This document shows, in pieces, positions 1 to 8,307 of a stretch of 64,000 nucleotides of DNA. Source of the DNA: Halogeometricum rufum (GTDB lineage: Archaea; Halobacteriota; Halobacteria; Halobacteriales; Haloferacaceae). Each line of letters opens with the position of its first letter. Position 1 is the stretch's first letter. The position numbers and the translations under genes are program-made. The DNA lies in contig NZ_FOYT01000006.1 of the NCBI RefSeq assembly GCF_900112175.1, positions 1-64,000 on the forward strand, given 5' to 3'. Under the pieces are notes generated by a model. It ran no database searches. It was not told where the DNA came from and saw only the letters and a program-made list of their open reading frames with translations.

Positions 1-763
1 TGAGGCCGTCGCCGTCGGTGTCGGCCTTGTTCGGGTTCGTCCCGTACGTCCGAATCTCGGCCGCGTCCGAGAGGCCGTCGTCGTCGGTGTCGGCCTTCAC
101 CGGCGAGGTGGAGTGCTGGTTCACCTCCGCGCCGTCGCTGAGACCGTCACCGTCCGTGTCCGCCTCCGTCGGGTTCGTGTTGTAGGTCGACACCTCCAGC
201 GAGTCGCCGAGTCCGTCGGCGTCGGAGTCGGACTCCGTCGGGTCGGTCCCGTGCGTGTTGACCTCTTCGCCGTCGTTGAGGCCGTCACCGTCGGTGTCGG
301 CGGTCCGGAACCCCGTCTCGCCGTTCACCTCCGCCTCGTTCGTGAGGCCGTCGCCGTCCACGTCACCGCCCTTCGTCATCACGAACACCGCGCCCTTCGA
401 GACGACCGTCTCTCCGTCGGACCCGTTCACGTAGACGGTCTGGGGTCCCGTGGCGTCGGCCGGCCAGTTCGACACCGAGAGCGTCGTCGTGGTCGTCCCG
501 TTCCCGGGCGTGCACGCGGTAGACGTGTTCCCGCCCTCGGCACCGATGCAGACCGACGCGGTGGCCGAGACCGGCTGCGACGTCTGGACGCGCATCTCGG
601 TGGGTGACGACTGCCAGACGTACGCGGTGCCGTCGATGGTCGCGACGGTCTCCGTGGTGACCGTCACGCCGGAGGCGGCCGCGACCGGCGCACCGACTGC
701 GCCCACGAGGACGAGGGCGGCCACGACGAACGAGAGAGCGGAACGGAGTGCGGTTGCGGACAT
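1..763 (-). CDS. Secreted calcium-binding repeat protein (thrombospondin type 3-like), C-terminus cut by window edge
   Basis: Reading the minus strand from the ATG at 763 gives an open frame to base 1 with no stop, so only the N-terminal ~254 residues are present. Residues 1-30 are a Sec-type signal peptide (MSATALRSALSFVVAALVLV, then a small-residue AAA cleavage region). Residues ~32-135 form a beta-rich domain with N-x-S/T sites. From ~140 onward there are at least five repeats of the pattern D-x-D-G-D-G-L-x-D-x-x-E-V, the calcium-binding thrombospondin type 3 / EF-like acidic repeat. Such proteins are exported and bound or shed at the haloarchaeal surface; the ligand is unknown. No neighbour suggests a partner. 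Confidence 0.85.
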   Translation of the reverse strand, partial: MSATALRSALSFVVAALVLVGAVGAPVAAASGVTVTTETVATIDGTAYVWQSSPTEMRVQTSQPVSATASVCIGAEGGNTSTACTPGNGTTTTTLSVSNWPADATGPQTVYVNGSDGETVVSKGAVFVMTKGGDVDGDGLTNEAEVNGETGFRTADTDGDGLNDGEEVNTHGTDPTESDSDADGLGDSLEVSTYNTNPTEADTDGDGLSDGAEVNQHSTSPVKADTDDDGLSDAAEIRTYGTNPNKADTDGDGL

Positions 764-1607
764 GTCGATTCCTGTCGTACGTATAGTCTACACGTTTCAC
801 TCAAAAACTTACTGGCTCGTGTCGGTATATCGGGATAATATGACGCTAAAACGGTGAAATTCTGAAGAAATTCAAGACAAACGACTGGTAGGTGTGTGGA
901 CTGTTGACGGCTGTTCTGACGCTGGAGGCCCGCTCGCGAAGCGTCTCGTTCGAACGAAGTCGCCGCGCTGAAACAGTTCTCTTTTCTAATCCGTTAACGG
1001 CGGTCTCGCGGACGGAACAGTCGTGAAACGGTGGAAGTAATCGGAACGAGCACTACCGTCTTTACCCGTCCCGCCAGTTTGAGTAGTCGATGGCATCCCA
1101 CGGACGCTCGACCGACGGCGGACGGCACCCTCCCCGCCGTGCCGTCTCCGTCTGAGGGTCCAGGCCATCGTCAGGTGACAGACACGCGGTTCCGGACGAC
1201 TCGCCGGTACGGAGGACCCCACTCCGGGCACCGGCGACGACCCCCGCTCCCCCGCCGTACTCCCCACGACGGCGCTCCCATCCCGCATCCGCGGGGGTCG
1301 AACCCGTCGCATCCCCAGCGACTCATCGCGTTCGTCCGACCGCGCATCGGCGCACCACGGTACGTCGCATCCCCAAGGCGTCTCCGTGGTCGTGCCCCGG
1401 TGCCCGGACGTCGCGTCCGGGCCGCGTTTCTCTCGTACTCACGCGCCGAGCCGCTCGGCACTCTCATTCCAAAACGAAAGCCTTAGTGGGAGCCATGTGG
1501 TTTGGAACCGCCTAAGATAGCTTGTTTCTGCTTATTTTGGCTGGAACGATGAAACCGGACGCAACGGGTACTGGTGCCTTTATCCCTCACGGCTGTCTGC
1601 CGAATCG
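764..1607. other. Intergenic, no gene recognised
   Basis: This 844-base stretch separates the divergent secreted protein and the lipoprotein. Bases 770-850 are AT-richer and probably hold the promoter of the minus-strand gene. Open frames exist on both strands at about 1031-1486, but their conceptual products are Arg/Pro/His-rich and basic, unlike haloarchaeal proteins, so I read them as chance frames. A 13-bp direct repeat (CGTCGCATCCCCA) occurs at 1305-1317 and 1363-1375. I see no RNA gene. Confidence 0.5.
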
Positions 1608-1973
1608 ATGGTAGATCGAAAGATCCTGGCTGCTGGACTCGTCGCAGCGCTCCTGCTCTTCGCAGGGTGCTCGGGTTCCAGCGGTGCGAGCACGGAGAAC
1701 GGTACAGCCGCGGGCGAAAGTACGGTCGACGAAGACACGGTGACCGAGATGGAAGAGACGAGCGAGATGGCCACCGAGGAGTCCTCGATGGAGACGACTG
1801 AAGAGTCCTCGATGGAGACGACCGAGGAAGAGATGACCGAAGAGGGGATGACCGAAGAAGAGACGACGGAGAGTTCCCTCGAAGAGACGTCCGAGAACTC
1901 GACGCTCGGTAACGAGACGACCGAGAACGAGACGATGACGAACGAGACGTCCGAGACCGAGACGGAAGCGTAA
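1608..1973 (+). CDS. Small Glu/Thr/Ser-rich lipoprotein
   Basis: The 121-residue product starts with a lipoprotein signal: basic N-terminus (MVDRK), hydrophobic core to ~18, and lipobox FAGC with Cys at ~21, so it should be lipid-anchored outside the membrane. The rest is low-complexity and extremely acidic, built from Met-Glu-Thr-Thr-Glu-Glu units; an 8-residue unit SSMETTEE is directly repeated at ~residues 51-66. Several N-x-S/T sequons lie near the C-terminus. No globular domain is visible. It may act as a surface spacer or stalk, which is inference only. The DNA repeats make its length likely to vary between strains. Confidence 0.75.
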   Translation: MVDRKILAAGLVAALLLFAGCSGSSGASTENGTAAGESTVDEDTVTEMEETSEMATEESSMETTEESSMETTEEEMTEEGMTEEETTESSLEETSENSTLGNETTENETMTNETSETETEA

Positions 1974-2117
1974 CGGACGACACTCGACTCGGTCATCGAA
2001 CGCACGCGTGTGACTCCCCGCGTTCGGTGATTCGGCCCTCACGACGGTTACTTTTCTTCGAACCGCCGACGACATCCAGCGTCGGCTATCGCCCCGACGC
2101 CGCGCGCCGTCGACCGC

Positions 2118-2963
2118 TCACTCGTCGAGTCGCGCCATCTCGTCGTCCGTGAGTTCGAGGTGCGACGCGGCGACGTTCTGCTTCAGGTGTTCGACGCTCG
2201 ACGTGCCCGGAATCGGCAGCGTCACCGGCGAGCGCTGCAGCAACCACGCGAGCATCACCTGGTACTCGGTCGCGTCGTGGTTCGCGGCGACGGAGTCGAG
2301 GACGTCCGCCTTCGCCCCGAGGTCACCGGCCGCGAGGGGGTACCACGGGATGAACCCGATGTCGTAGTCCTCGCAGGCCGCCAGCACGTCGTCGTCCTCG
2401 CGGTCTGTGAGGTTGAACTGGTTCTGAACCGTCGCCACGTCCACGATGTCGCGGGCCGTCTCCAACTGCTCGACGCTCACGTTGCTGAGTCCGACGTGTC
2501 CTATCACGCCCTCGTCCTTCAGTTCGGCCAGCGCCGTCACCGACTCCTCGAAGTCCACGTCCGGGTCGGGCCGGTGGAACTGGTAGAGGTCGATGCTGTC
2601 CACACCGAGTCGGTCCAGACTGCAGAGGTGGGCGTTGCGGAGGTAGTCGGGGTCGCCGTGCGGAAGCCAGTCGCCGTCGCGGTTGCGCAGGAGTCCGCCC
2701 TTCGTGGCGACGACCAGGTCGTCAGGATACGGCGCGAGGGCGTCCCGGATGAGACGTTCGCTCACGCCCGGTCCGTAGGAGTCCGCGGTGTCGATGAAGT
2801 CCACGCCGAGGCCCACCGCCGTCTGGAGGACCCGTTCCGCGTTCTCCACGTCGTCGGGTTCGCCGATGATGTCCTCGCCCGTGACGCGCATCGCCCCGAA
2901 GCCGAGGCGGTGGACCGTCAGTTCGCCGCCGATGTCGAACGTATCGCTCTCGTTCTGAAGCAT
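2118..2963 (-). CDS. Aldo/keto reductase
   Basis: 281 residues from the ATG at 2963. A longer in-frame start at 3005 adds 14 residues that do not fit the family, and a TATA-like TTTAGG lies about 25 nt before 2963, as in leaderless haloarchaeal transcripts. The AKR tetrad is present: Asp58 and Tyr63 in FIDTADSYG, Lys88 in VVATKGG and His130 in YQFHRPD. The family reduces aldehydes or ketones with NADPH in the cytosol. The substrate cannot be told from sequence; similar proteins are often annotated as pyridoxal or general stress oxidoreductases. It is monocistronic on this strand. Confidence 0.88.
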   Translation of the reverse strand: MLQNESDTFDIGGELTVHRLGFGAMRVTGEDIIGEPDDVENAERVLQTAVGLGVDFIDTADSYGPGVSERLIRDALAPYPDDLVVATKGGLLRNRDGDWLPHGDPDYLRNAHLCSLDRLGVDSIDLYQFHRPDPDVDFEESVTALAELKDEGVIGHVGLSNVSVEQLETARDIVDVATVQNQFNLTDREDDDVLAACEDYDIGFIPWYPLAAGDLGAKADVLDSVAANHDATEYQVMLAWLLQRSPVTLPIPGTSSVEHLKQNVAASHLELTDDEMARLDE

Positions 2964-3344
2964 CGTTCCGGTCGACGGCCGGCAGATGCCTAAACGGACC
3001 GGCACCGGAACCTTGAGACCGATTCACACGAATTCGCCCGCGAGACGCCTCCTGTCCGTCAGACAAACGGCAGACACGACACAAGACTTTTACCCAATCT
3101 CGCGTACTTTCGGGTACGGTAACAGGGCGACGGTCCGCGGGCGCGCCGGGTAGGGGTACTTGACGCGAACGCCGACTGTCGTCCCTTCCTCAATTTCATC
3201 GGAGAACGCGCCGAGCGACGGCCACGTCGAACCGGGTGTTTCGGGGCGAATACCCTCGTCGTTCGTTCGAATCGCCGAGAGACGCCGCTCCCGGCGTTCG
3301 AGTACGTAGAAGTGCGGCGGTGACCGCGTGTCGCGCGACTCCGC
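2964..3344. other. Intergenic between two minus-strand genes, no gene recognised
   Basis: This 381-base spacer contains the probable aldo/keto reductase promoter next to 2963. A minus-strand open frame across about 3110-3344 gives a plausible-looking peptide ending in VREIG, but it has no ATG, GTG or TTG start after the upstream stop and its third codon positions are not GC-biased. I do not call a gene. Confidence 0.45.
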
Positions 3345-4115
3345 TCAGACCTCGGGCGTCTCCATCACCTGCGGGACGCCCTGCGCCACTATCGTCTCGC
3401 CGACGACGTACGACGAGGCGGGCGAGGCGAGGAACTGCGCGAGGTCGGCTATCTCCTCGGTCGTCCCGATGCGACGCTGGACCTCCTCGCGGTCGATGTT
3501 GTCGGCGGAGACGCCCATCTGCGACTCCACGCCCGGCGTGGCGACGAATCCGGGAGCGATGCAGTTCACGCGCACGTCGTCGCCGGCCCACTCGTAGGAC
3601 AGACTGGTGGTGAGGTTGACGACGCCGGCCTTCGCCGCGCCGTAGTGACTCATCATCGGCGACCCCTGCGTCCCGGCGACGCTGGCGAAGTTGATGACCG
3701 TCCCGCCGCCCTCCTTCAGATACTCGCCGGCGACCTGCGTGCAGTGGTACGTCCCCGTGAGGTTGATTCCGACGATGGTCTCCCACCCGTTCTCGGAGAT
3801 GTCGTCGAACGACGCCATGAACGACGCGCCCGCGTTGTTCACGAGACAGTCGAGTCCGCCGAACTCCTCGACGGTGGCCTCGACGAGTGCCTCCACGGCG
3901 TCCCGGTCGGTCACGTCGCACTCGACGGCCAACGCGCGGCCGCCGTCGCCCTCGTTTATCTCCTCGGCGACGGGGTCCACGTTCTCCTGTTCGCGCGAGC
4001 AGACCACCACGTCCGCGCCCTCGGCGGCGAAGCGTTCGGCGATGGTCTTGCCGATGCCGCTGGACGCCCCCGTCACGATGGCCGTCTGGCCGGCGACGCC
4101 GAATCGGTCCGTCAT
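3345..4115 (-). CDS. Short-chain dehydrogenase/reductase (SDR), 3-oxoacyl-reductase-like
   Basis: 256 residues, the normal length for a classical SDR. The cofactor motif TGASSGIG is at 15-22, NNAG at 93-96, and the catalytic set Asn118, Ser145, Tyr158, Lys162 (YGAAK) is intact. The region QGVPQ near the C-terminus replaces the usual GG. It probably oxidises or reduces a hydroxyacyl or polyol substrate with NAD(P). The next operon encodes an ACAD11-like dehydrogenase, so a role in hydroxy-fatty-acid breakdown is possible but unproven. A 12-codon upstream frame, MTTETAETEAAR, ends in an ATGA overlap with this start; whether it is translated is unknown. Confidence 0.88.
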   Translation of the reverse strand: MTDRFGVAGQTAIVTGASSGIGKTIAERFAAEGADVVVCSREQENVDPVAEEINEGDGGRALAVECDVTDRDAVEALVEATVEEFGGLDCLVNNAGASFMASFDDISENGWETIVGINLTGTYHCTQVAGEYLKEGGGTVINFASVAGTQGSPMMSHYGAAKAGVVNLTTSLSYEWAGDDVRVNCIAPGFVATPGVESQMGVSADNIDREEVQRRIGTTEEIADLAQFLASPASSYVVGETIVAQGVPQVMETPEV

Positions 4116-4237
4116 CGCGCCGCCTCCGTCTCCGCTGTCTCTGTCGTCATGCTGTCTCTCTACTCTCGTGCATCGTTAATCAAACCTCTGCTGGAGTTAG
4201 CAACGTAAAAAACGCGACCGACCATCCCCCCGGAAAT

Positions 4238-4244
4238 CTTTATC
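4238..4244 (+). promoter_or_regulatory. TATA-like box of the first toxin-antitoxin operon
   Basis: CTTTATC lies about 27 nt before the antitoxin ATG, the spacing expected for a leaderless archaeal transcript. Confidence 0.5.
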
Positions 4245-4253
4245 CGACCTTGC

Positions 4254-4267
4254 GCACAACTGTGTGC
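4254..4267. promoter_or_regulatory. Inverted repeat abutting the antitoxin start, candidate autoregulatory operator
   Basis: GCACA-ACTG-TGTGC is a perfect 5-bp inverted repeat with a 4-nt spacer, ending one base before the ATG and downstream of the TATA-like box. VapB-type antitoxins commonly repress their own operon through such sites. Confidence 0.4.
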
Positions 4268-4513
4268 ATGGGCGAGACAGAGTATCGAAACGTCCGGCTC
4301 ACCGAAGACGCGTACCAGCGACTCAAGATGCGCAAGCGGGAGGGGGAGTCGTTTTCGGACACCGTCGCTCGAATCGCCGGAGAACGGTCGCTCCTCGATC
4401 TAGTGGGTGTCCTCTCCGACGAGGAGGCAGACGCGATGCGCGATGCGATTCGGGAACGAGAGGAGGACTCGCGTGCCCGCCTCGATAGACTCGTAGACGA
4501 GATGGACCCGTGA
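4268..4513 (+). CDS. vapB: VapB/DUF217-type antitoxin
   Basis: 81 residues from the ATG at 4268. The frame stays open far upstream, but the TATA-like box and inverted repeat directly before this ATG fix the start; a GTG two codons upstream is possible. The N-terminus (TEYRNVRLTEDAYQRLKMRK) has the strand-helix pattern of ribbon-helix-helix or RelB/VapB antitoxins, then the FSDTVARIAGERSLLDLVGVL helix typical of archaeal DUF217 antitoxins, and a charged C-terminal tail that would wrap the toxin. It should bind and inhibit the PIN toxin encoded next and repress the operon. Its stop overlaps the toxin start. Confidence 0.82.
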   Translation: MGETEYRNVRLTEDAYQRLKMRKREGESFSDTVARIAGERSLLDLVGVLSDEEADAMRDAIREREEDSRARLDRLVDEMDP

Positions 4514-4902
4514 TAGTCGACACGAACGTCCTGATTCGGTTGATGCAGGGCGGCGACCGCACGATCGAGAAAGTCAGGGAGTTAGAGAACCAACACGTTC
4601 CGCTCGCACTCTCGGCGATGACGTTGTTCGAACTGTACCATAGCGTCGAACGAGTGAACGCCCCGGAGGAACGGCGGCGGCGTATCGAGACGGTACTCGA
4701 CTCGAAGCCGATCTACCCCGCAGACGGCACCGTGATGAAGAAAGCAGGCCGTCTCGACGGACGACTGACCGGCGAGGGCCGCGAAATCGGAATCGGCGAC
4801 ACCGTCATCGCAGCGACGGCACTCGTTCACGAGGAACCCGTTCTCACCGAGAACGTCACGCACTTCCGGCGAATCGACGAACTCGACGTCGAGTCCTGCT
4901 GA
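4510..4902 (+). CDS. vapC: VapC-type PIN-domain ribonuclease toxin
   Basis: 130 residues, starting at a GTG that overlaps the antitoxin stop (GTGA), so translation is coupled. The PIN acidic residues are visible: Asp4 (IVDTNVLIR), Glu41 (LFELYHS), Asp97 (GIGDTVIAA), with Asn115 in LTENVTHFRRI. PIN toxins are Mg-dependent endoribonucleases cutting tRNA, rRNA or mRNA; this target is unknown. The stop lies one base before the convergent acyl-CoA dehydrogenase stop, so the two genes share almost no terminator space. Confidence 0.88.
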   Translation: MIVDTNVLIRLMQGGDRTIEKVRELENQHVPLALSAMTLFELYHSVERVNAPEERRRRIETVLDSKPIYPADGTVMKKAGRLDGRLTGEGREIGIGDTVIAATALVHEEPVLTENVTHFRRIDELDVESC

Positions 4903-4903
4903 G

Positions 4904-6118
4904 TTACTCCCCGTACCGCGTGATGCCTTCGATGGCGGACGGGTCCACGTCGCGGAAGGAGTCGCGCGCGACGACGCGCTTGTGCACCTCGTCGGCGCCG
5001 TCGATGAGACGGAACGCGCGCACGTCCTCGTAGAAGTCCGCCAGCGGAAGGTCCTTGCCGATGCCGTTGCCGCCGCACAGTTGCAGGCAGTCGTCTATCA
5101 CCTCTTGGACGACGTTCGCCGCGAACACCTTCGACATCGAGACGGGGACGCGCGCCTCCTCGCCCGCGGCGATGCGCGCGGCGGCGTCCCGAACCATCGT
5201 CCGGACGGCGTGCAGGCGCGTCTCCGCCTCGGCGACGGTGAACCGCACGGACTGCTTCTCCGACAGCGTCGAGTCGAACGCCTCTCGCTCCGCGGTGTAG
5301 GCTTTCGCCACCTCCAGCGAACGCGCCGCCATCCCGGTGTAGCGCATGCAGTGGGTCAGGCGCGCCGGGCCGAGGCGTTGCTGGGCGTGCGCGAACCCCC
5401 GGTTCTCCTCGCCCAGCAGGTTCTCCGCGGGGACGCGCACGTCCTCGTAGCGAATCTCGGCGTGGCTGGACCCCAGCAGTTCGCCGCCGACGTGCGGGAC
5501 GTCGCGGACGATTTCGACGCCCGCCGTGTCCGCGGGGACCAGAAACAGCGACGTCCCCTCGTACGGGTGCGCGTCGGGGTCCGTGCGGGCCATCACGATG
5601 AGCACGTCCGCCTCGCTCCCCTGCGTCGTCCACCACTTGTGGCCGTCGATGACCCACTCGTCGCCCTCCTTTCGCGCCTCGGTCCGGAGCATCTTCGGGT
5701 CCGACCCGCCGCCCTGCACGGGTTCGGTCATCGAGAACCCCGACCGAATCTCGCCCGCCGCGAGTGGCCGGAGGTACTCCTCTTTCTGCGCCTCGGTGCC
5801 GACGAGTTCGAGCGTGTGCATGTTCCCCTCGTCCGGCGCGGCGATGCGCATCGCCGACGGGCCGAGGAGGCTCCGTCCCGCCTCCTCGAACGCCGGGAGC
5901 ACGTCGCGGAAGTTCAACCCCTGCCCGCCGTACTCCTCGGGTATCTGCGGCGCGTACAGGTCTCGCTCGCGCGCCTCCTCGCGGAGGGCCGCTATCTCCT
6001 CGTCGGGCACCGGGCCGTCGCCGAGGTAGTCGCGTTCGACCGGGATGACACAGTCGTCCACGAACTCCCGGACCCGCCCCGCGAGTTCCCGCGCCGCCTC
6101 GGTGTCGTCGTACTCCAT
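4904..6118 (-). CDS. Acyl-CoA dehydrogenase, ACAD10/11-like
   Basis: 404 residues with the three acyl-CoA dehydrogenase regions (N-terminal helical, beta-barrel with FSMTEP and GHKWWTT, C-terminal helical). Several stretches match the dehydrogenase half of animal ACAD11 rather than short-chain ACADs: APDEGNM at ~94-100, QRLGPARLTHCMR near 253-265, and FRLIDGADEVH at the C-terminus. Where ordinary ACADs have the catalytic Glu of YEGT, this protein has Asp373 in IDGAD. Mammalian ACAD10/11 fuse this domain to an APH-type kinase; here the kinase is the divergent neighbour. FAD enzyme, cytosolic. Probable substrate, by analogy, a 4-phosphoryl-acyl-CoA. Confidence 0.88.
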   Translation of the reverse strand: MEYDDTEAARELAGRVREFVDDCVIPVERDYLGDGPVPDEEIAALREEARERDLYAPQIPEEYGGQGLNFRDVLPAFEEAGRSLLGPSAMRIAAPDEGNMHTLELVGTEAQKEEYLRPLAAGEIRSGFSMTEPVQGGGSDPKMLRTEARKEGDEWVIDGHKWWTTQGSEADVLIVMARTDPDAHPYEGTSLFLVPADTAGVEIVRDVPHVGGELLGSSHAEIRYEDVRVPAENLLGEENRGFAHAQQRLGPARLTHCMRYTGMAARSLEVAKAYTAEREAFDSTLSEKQSVRFTVAEAETRLHAVRTMVRDAAARIAAGEEARVPVSMSKVFAANVVQEVIDDCLQLCGGNGIGKDLPLADFYEDVRAFRLIDGADEVHKRVVARDSFRDVDPSAIEGITRYGE

Positions 6119-6193
6119 ACGCGACTCTCACAATCGAACGGTGTAAATCTATTTCCGGACTGGGCTTATCTTTGGTAGCGGAGCTGAAACACC

Positions 6194-7258
6194 GTGACCG
6201 ACGACGCGTACTTCCGGCGACTCGTGGACGAAGACGCCCTCCGCGCCTACCTCGAAGCCGAACTCGGCCCGGCATCGCGGTTCGACGTGGAGCGACACCC
6301 GGCGGGCCACTCGAACGAGACGCTGTTCCTCACGTGGGGGTCTCGCGAGTTGGTCCTCCGCCGTCCGCCGCCGGGCGAGACGGCCGAGACGGCCCACGAC
6401 GTCCTCCGCGAGTACCGCGTGATGGACGCCCTGCAGGAGACGCCGGTACCCGTCCCCGAGACGGTACTCGGGTGCGAGGACCACGACGTCGTCGGAAGCG
6501 ACTTCTACGTCATGGCGCGCGTCGAGGGCGACGTCCTCCGCGACGCGGAACCGGAGCGGTTCGCCGAGACGGCGGCGCGCGAACGCGTCGGGTACGAACT
6601 CGTGGACACGCTGGCGGAGATACACGAAGTCGACCCCGGCGCGGTCGGACTGGGCGAGTTCGGCCACGCGCCGGGCTACACCCGCAGACAGGTCGACCGC
6701 TGGGGCAAGCAACTCGCGTGGGCGTTCGAACGGACGGCCGACGAGCGGTCGGTCCCCGTCCTGCGGGAGGTGGGCGACTGGCTGGACGAGAACGCCCCCG
6801 AACGCCATCCCGAGACGCTGGTCCACGGCGACTACAAACTCGACAACGTGATGTACGCGCCGGGGACGCCGCCGGACCTCGTCGCCGTCTTCGACTGGGA
6901 GATGAGCACGCTCGGCGACCCGCGCGCGGACCTCGGTTGGATGCTGTCGTACTGGCGTGACCCGAAGGACCCCGACCCGGCGATTCCGGAACTGGAGACG
7001 ACGTTCATGGAGCGTCCGGGCTACCCGACGCGGCGGGAACTCGTCGCGCGCTACGAGGAGCGGACGGGAATCGACTTCGAACACCAGCGGTTCTACCGCG
7101 CGCTGGCCGTCTACAAACTGGCCGCCCTCGGCGAGATGTTCTTCCGGCGGTATCTGGAGGGCAACAGCGACGACCCGATGTACCCGAAGATGCGGGACCG
7201 CGTCCCGGCGCTGGCGGACCGCGCCAAGCGCATCGTCGACGGCGACGAACCGCTGTAG
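6194..7258 (+). CDS. APH-family phosphotransferase, ACAD10/11 kinase-domain-like
   Basis: 354 residues from a GTG at 6194. The kinase fold of the aminoglycoside-phosphotransferase/choline-kinase group is clear: catalytic HGDYKLDN with His211-Asp213, and the metal-binding Asp234 in FDWEMSTLGDP. The segment DWEMSTLGDPRADLGW closely resembles the kinase half of animal ACAD11. It is divergent from the ACAD11-like gene across a 75-bp shared promoter region, which suggests co-regulation. By analogy it would phosphorylate a 4-hydroxyacyl-CoA so that the dehydrogenase partner can eliminate the phosphate. An antibiotic-resistance role is unlikely given this context. Confidence 0.87.
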   Translation: MTDDAYFRRLVDEDALRAYLEAELGPASRFDVERHPAGHSNETLFLTWGSRELVLRRPPPGETAETAHDVLREYRVMDALQETPVPVPETVLGCEDHDVVGSDFYVMARVEGDVLRDAEPERFAETAARERVGYELVDTLAEIHEVDPGAVGLGEFGHAPGYTRRQVDRWGKQLAWAFERTADERSVPVLREVGDWLDENAPERHPETLVHGDYKLDNVMYAPGTPPDLVAVFDWEMSTLGDPRADLGWMLSYWRDPKDPDPAIPELETTFMERPGYPTRRELVARYEERTGIDFEHQRFYRALAVYKLAALGEMFFRRYLEGNSDDPMYPKMRDRVPALADRAKRIVDGDEPL

Positions 7259-7334
7259 GCCGCCGCCGACGAGGCGTCGCCGCCGCGGACCGGTCACGTC
7301 TCCGAAACCGTGTCCCTGTCGACGCTCGCGTGTC

Positions 7335-8045
7335 TCAGAGCAGGAGCAACGCGAGTCCGAGCGTGACGCTGAACGCGCCGATGGCGCCGCCGACGACCGA
7401 CTGCCGGCCCAGTCGGGTCGCCGTCCGAAGCGGCGACGCGTCCGAGACGACGGTCGGTTCGATTCGCCCCGGGTCGCTCGTCAACCGCCCGACGACGGTC
7501 ACCTCGTCGCCGACGTCGAGGCGGCGTTCGAGATAGCGCCGGTCCCCCAGTCCGAACTGCCGGGCGAGGGCGGGGACGTCGGACCGGTACGCCGCCGCGG
7601 TCCCCTCGCGCCCCCGCCGGTAGTCAGCGATGGGGTCCGGCGGCGTCTCGTCCGCGCCGACCCGCCGCGACGACGACGCGTCGAGGCTGACGACTGCGTC
7701 GCCGTCCACCGCCACCTCGTCGCCCGCGTCGGTCACGAGGGTGAACGAGGTCAGGCGGCGGCCGCCGTCGACGCGAATCCACTCGGGGAGGTAGGCGGTG
7801 CCGAGGCGGCGTTCCTCCTCGTCGAACTCGACGGCGACGCAGTCGCGGCCGGTGAACGGGGCGACGACGGTGTCCCCGTCCGCGGCGACCGTTCCCTCGA
7901 TTCGGACCGTGTCGCCCGGCGCGCCCGTCGTCTCGTCGGCGAACAGGACGCTGGCGCTCCGACGCGCGTGCAGGGCGCTGACGCCGGCGACGACGGACCC
8001 GACGAGGAGCATGAACCAGCCGAACACCATCGTCGCGTCGAGCAT
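7335..8045 (-). CDS. GIDE-domain-like membrane protein
   Basis: 236 residues from the ATG at 8045; the frame continues to 8384, but that part is low-complexity and would run into the divergent ABC gene. There is one membrane helix at ~5-25 and one at ~215-235. Between them is a soluble domain with VVAPFTGRDCVAVEFDEEER, resembling the GIDE domain of eukaryotic and archaeal MULAN-like proteins. No RING finger is present, so ubiquitin-ligase activity is not implied. The soluble part should lie on one membrane face between the two helices. It is transcribed away from the ABC exporter operon; function unknown. Confidence 0.7.
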   Translation of the reverse strand: MLDATMVFGWFMLLVGSVVAGVSALHARRSASVLFADETTGAPGDTVRIEGTVAADGDTVVAPFTGRDCVAVEFDEEERRLGTAYLPEWIRVDGGRRLTSFTLVTDAGDEVAVDGDAVVSLDASSSRRVGADETPPDPIADYRRGREGTAAAYRSDVPALARQFGLGDRRYLERRLDVGDEVTVVGRLTSDPGRIEPTVVSDASPLRTATRLGRQSVVGGAIGAFSVTLGLALLLL

Positions 8046-8110
8046 CACGCCCGACCACCTCCGCGCCGCGTCCGCGCGACGGCCGAACGGCGGTCGTGCG
8101 GGCGATTGGC

Positions 8111-8155
8111 CGGCGTTCCGCGCGTCGGCGTTCCGAGTGCCGGCGTTCCGAACGT
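8111..8155. repeat. 15-bp tandem repeat, three copies
   Basis: CGGCGTTCCG plus five variable bases is repeated three times in a row, with degraded copies on either side (to about 8175). It sits in the 262-bp divergent spacer between the GIDE-like gene and the ABC exporter. Confidence 0.75.
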
Positions 8156-8307
8156 CGGCGCGTCGGCCGTCCGCGTCCCCGGCGTCGTCGCCTGTCTCTG
8201 GGAGGGCATCGTCCGCCCCTTCTGCCTCCTCCGACGTGAAACGTGCGGCGACGACGCAACGCATTTGTGACGCGTCTATCAAGTTCCGGGTACCCACGCC
8301 CTCCATC

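Noticed and set aside
1280..1360. tRNA-like T-arm on the minus strand (GGGTTCGACCCCC)
   Set aside because: No matching acceptor stem or anticodon arm at the right distance; the 3' flank does not pair with any 5' segment.
1031..1486. 151-codon plus-strand frame
   Set aside because: Arg/Pro/His-rich basic product with no domain, in a region without a promoter at the right place.
3110..3344. Minus-strand frame ending in VREIG with coding-like stretches
   Set aside because: No start codon after the upstream stop and no GC bias at third positions.
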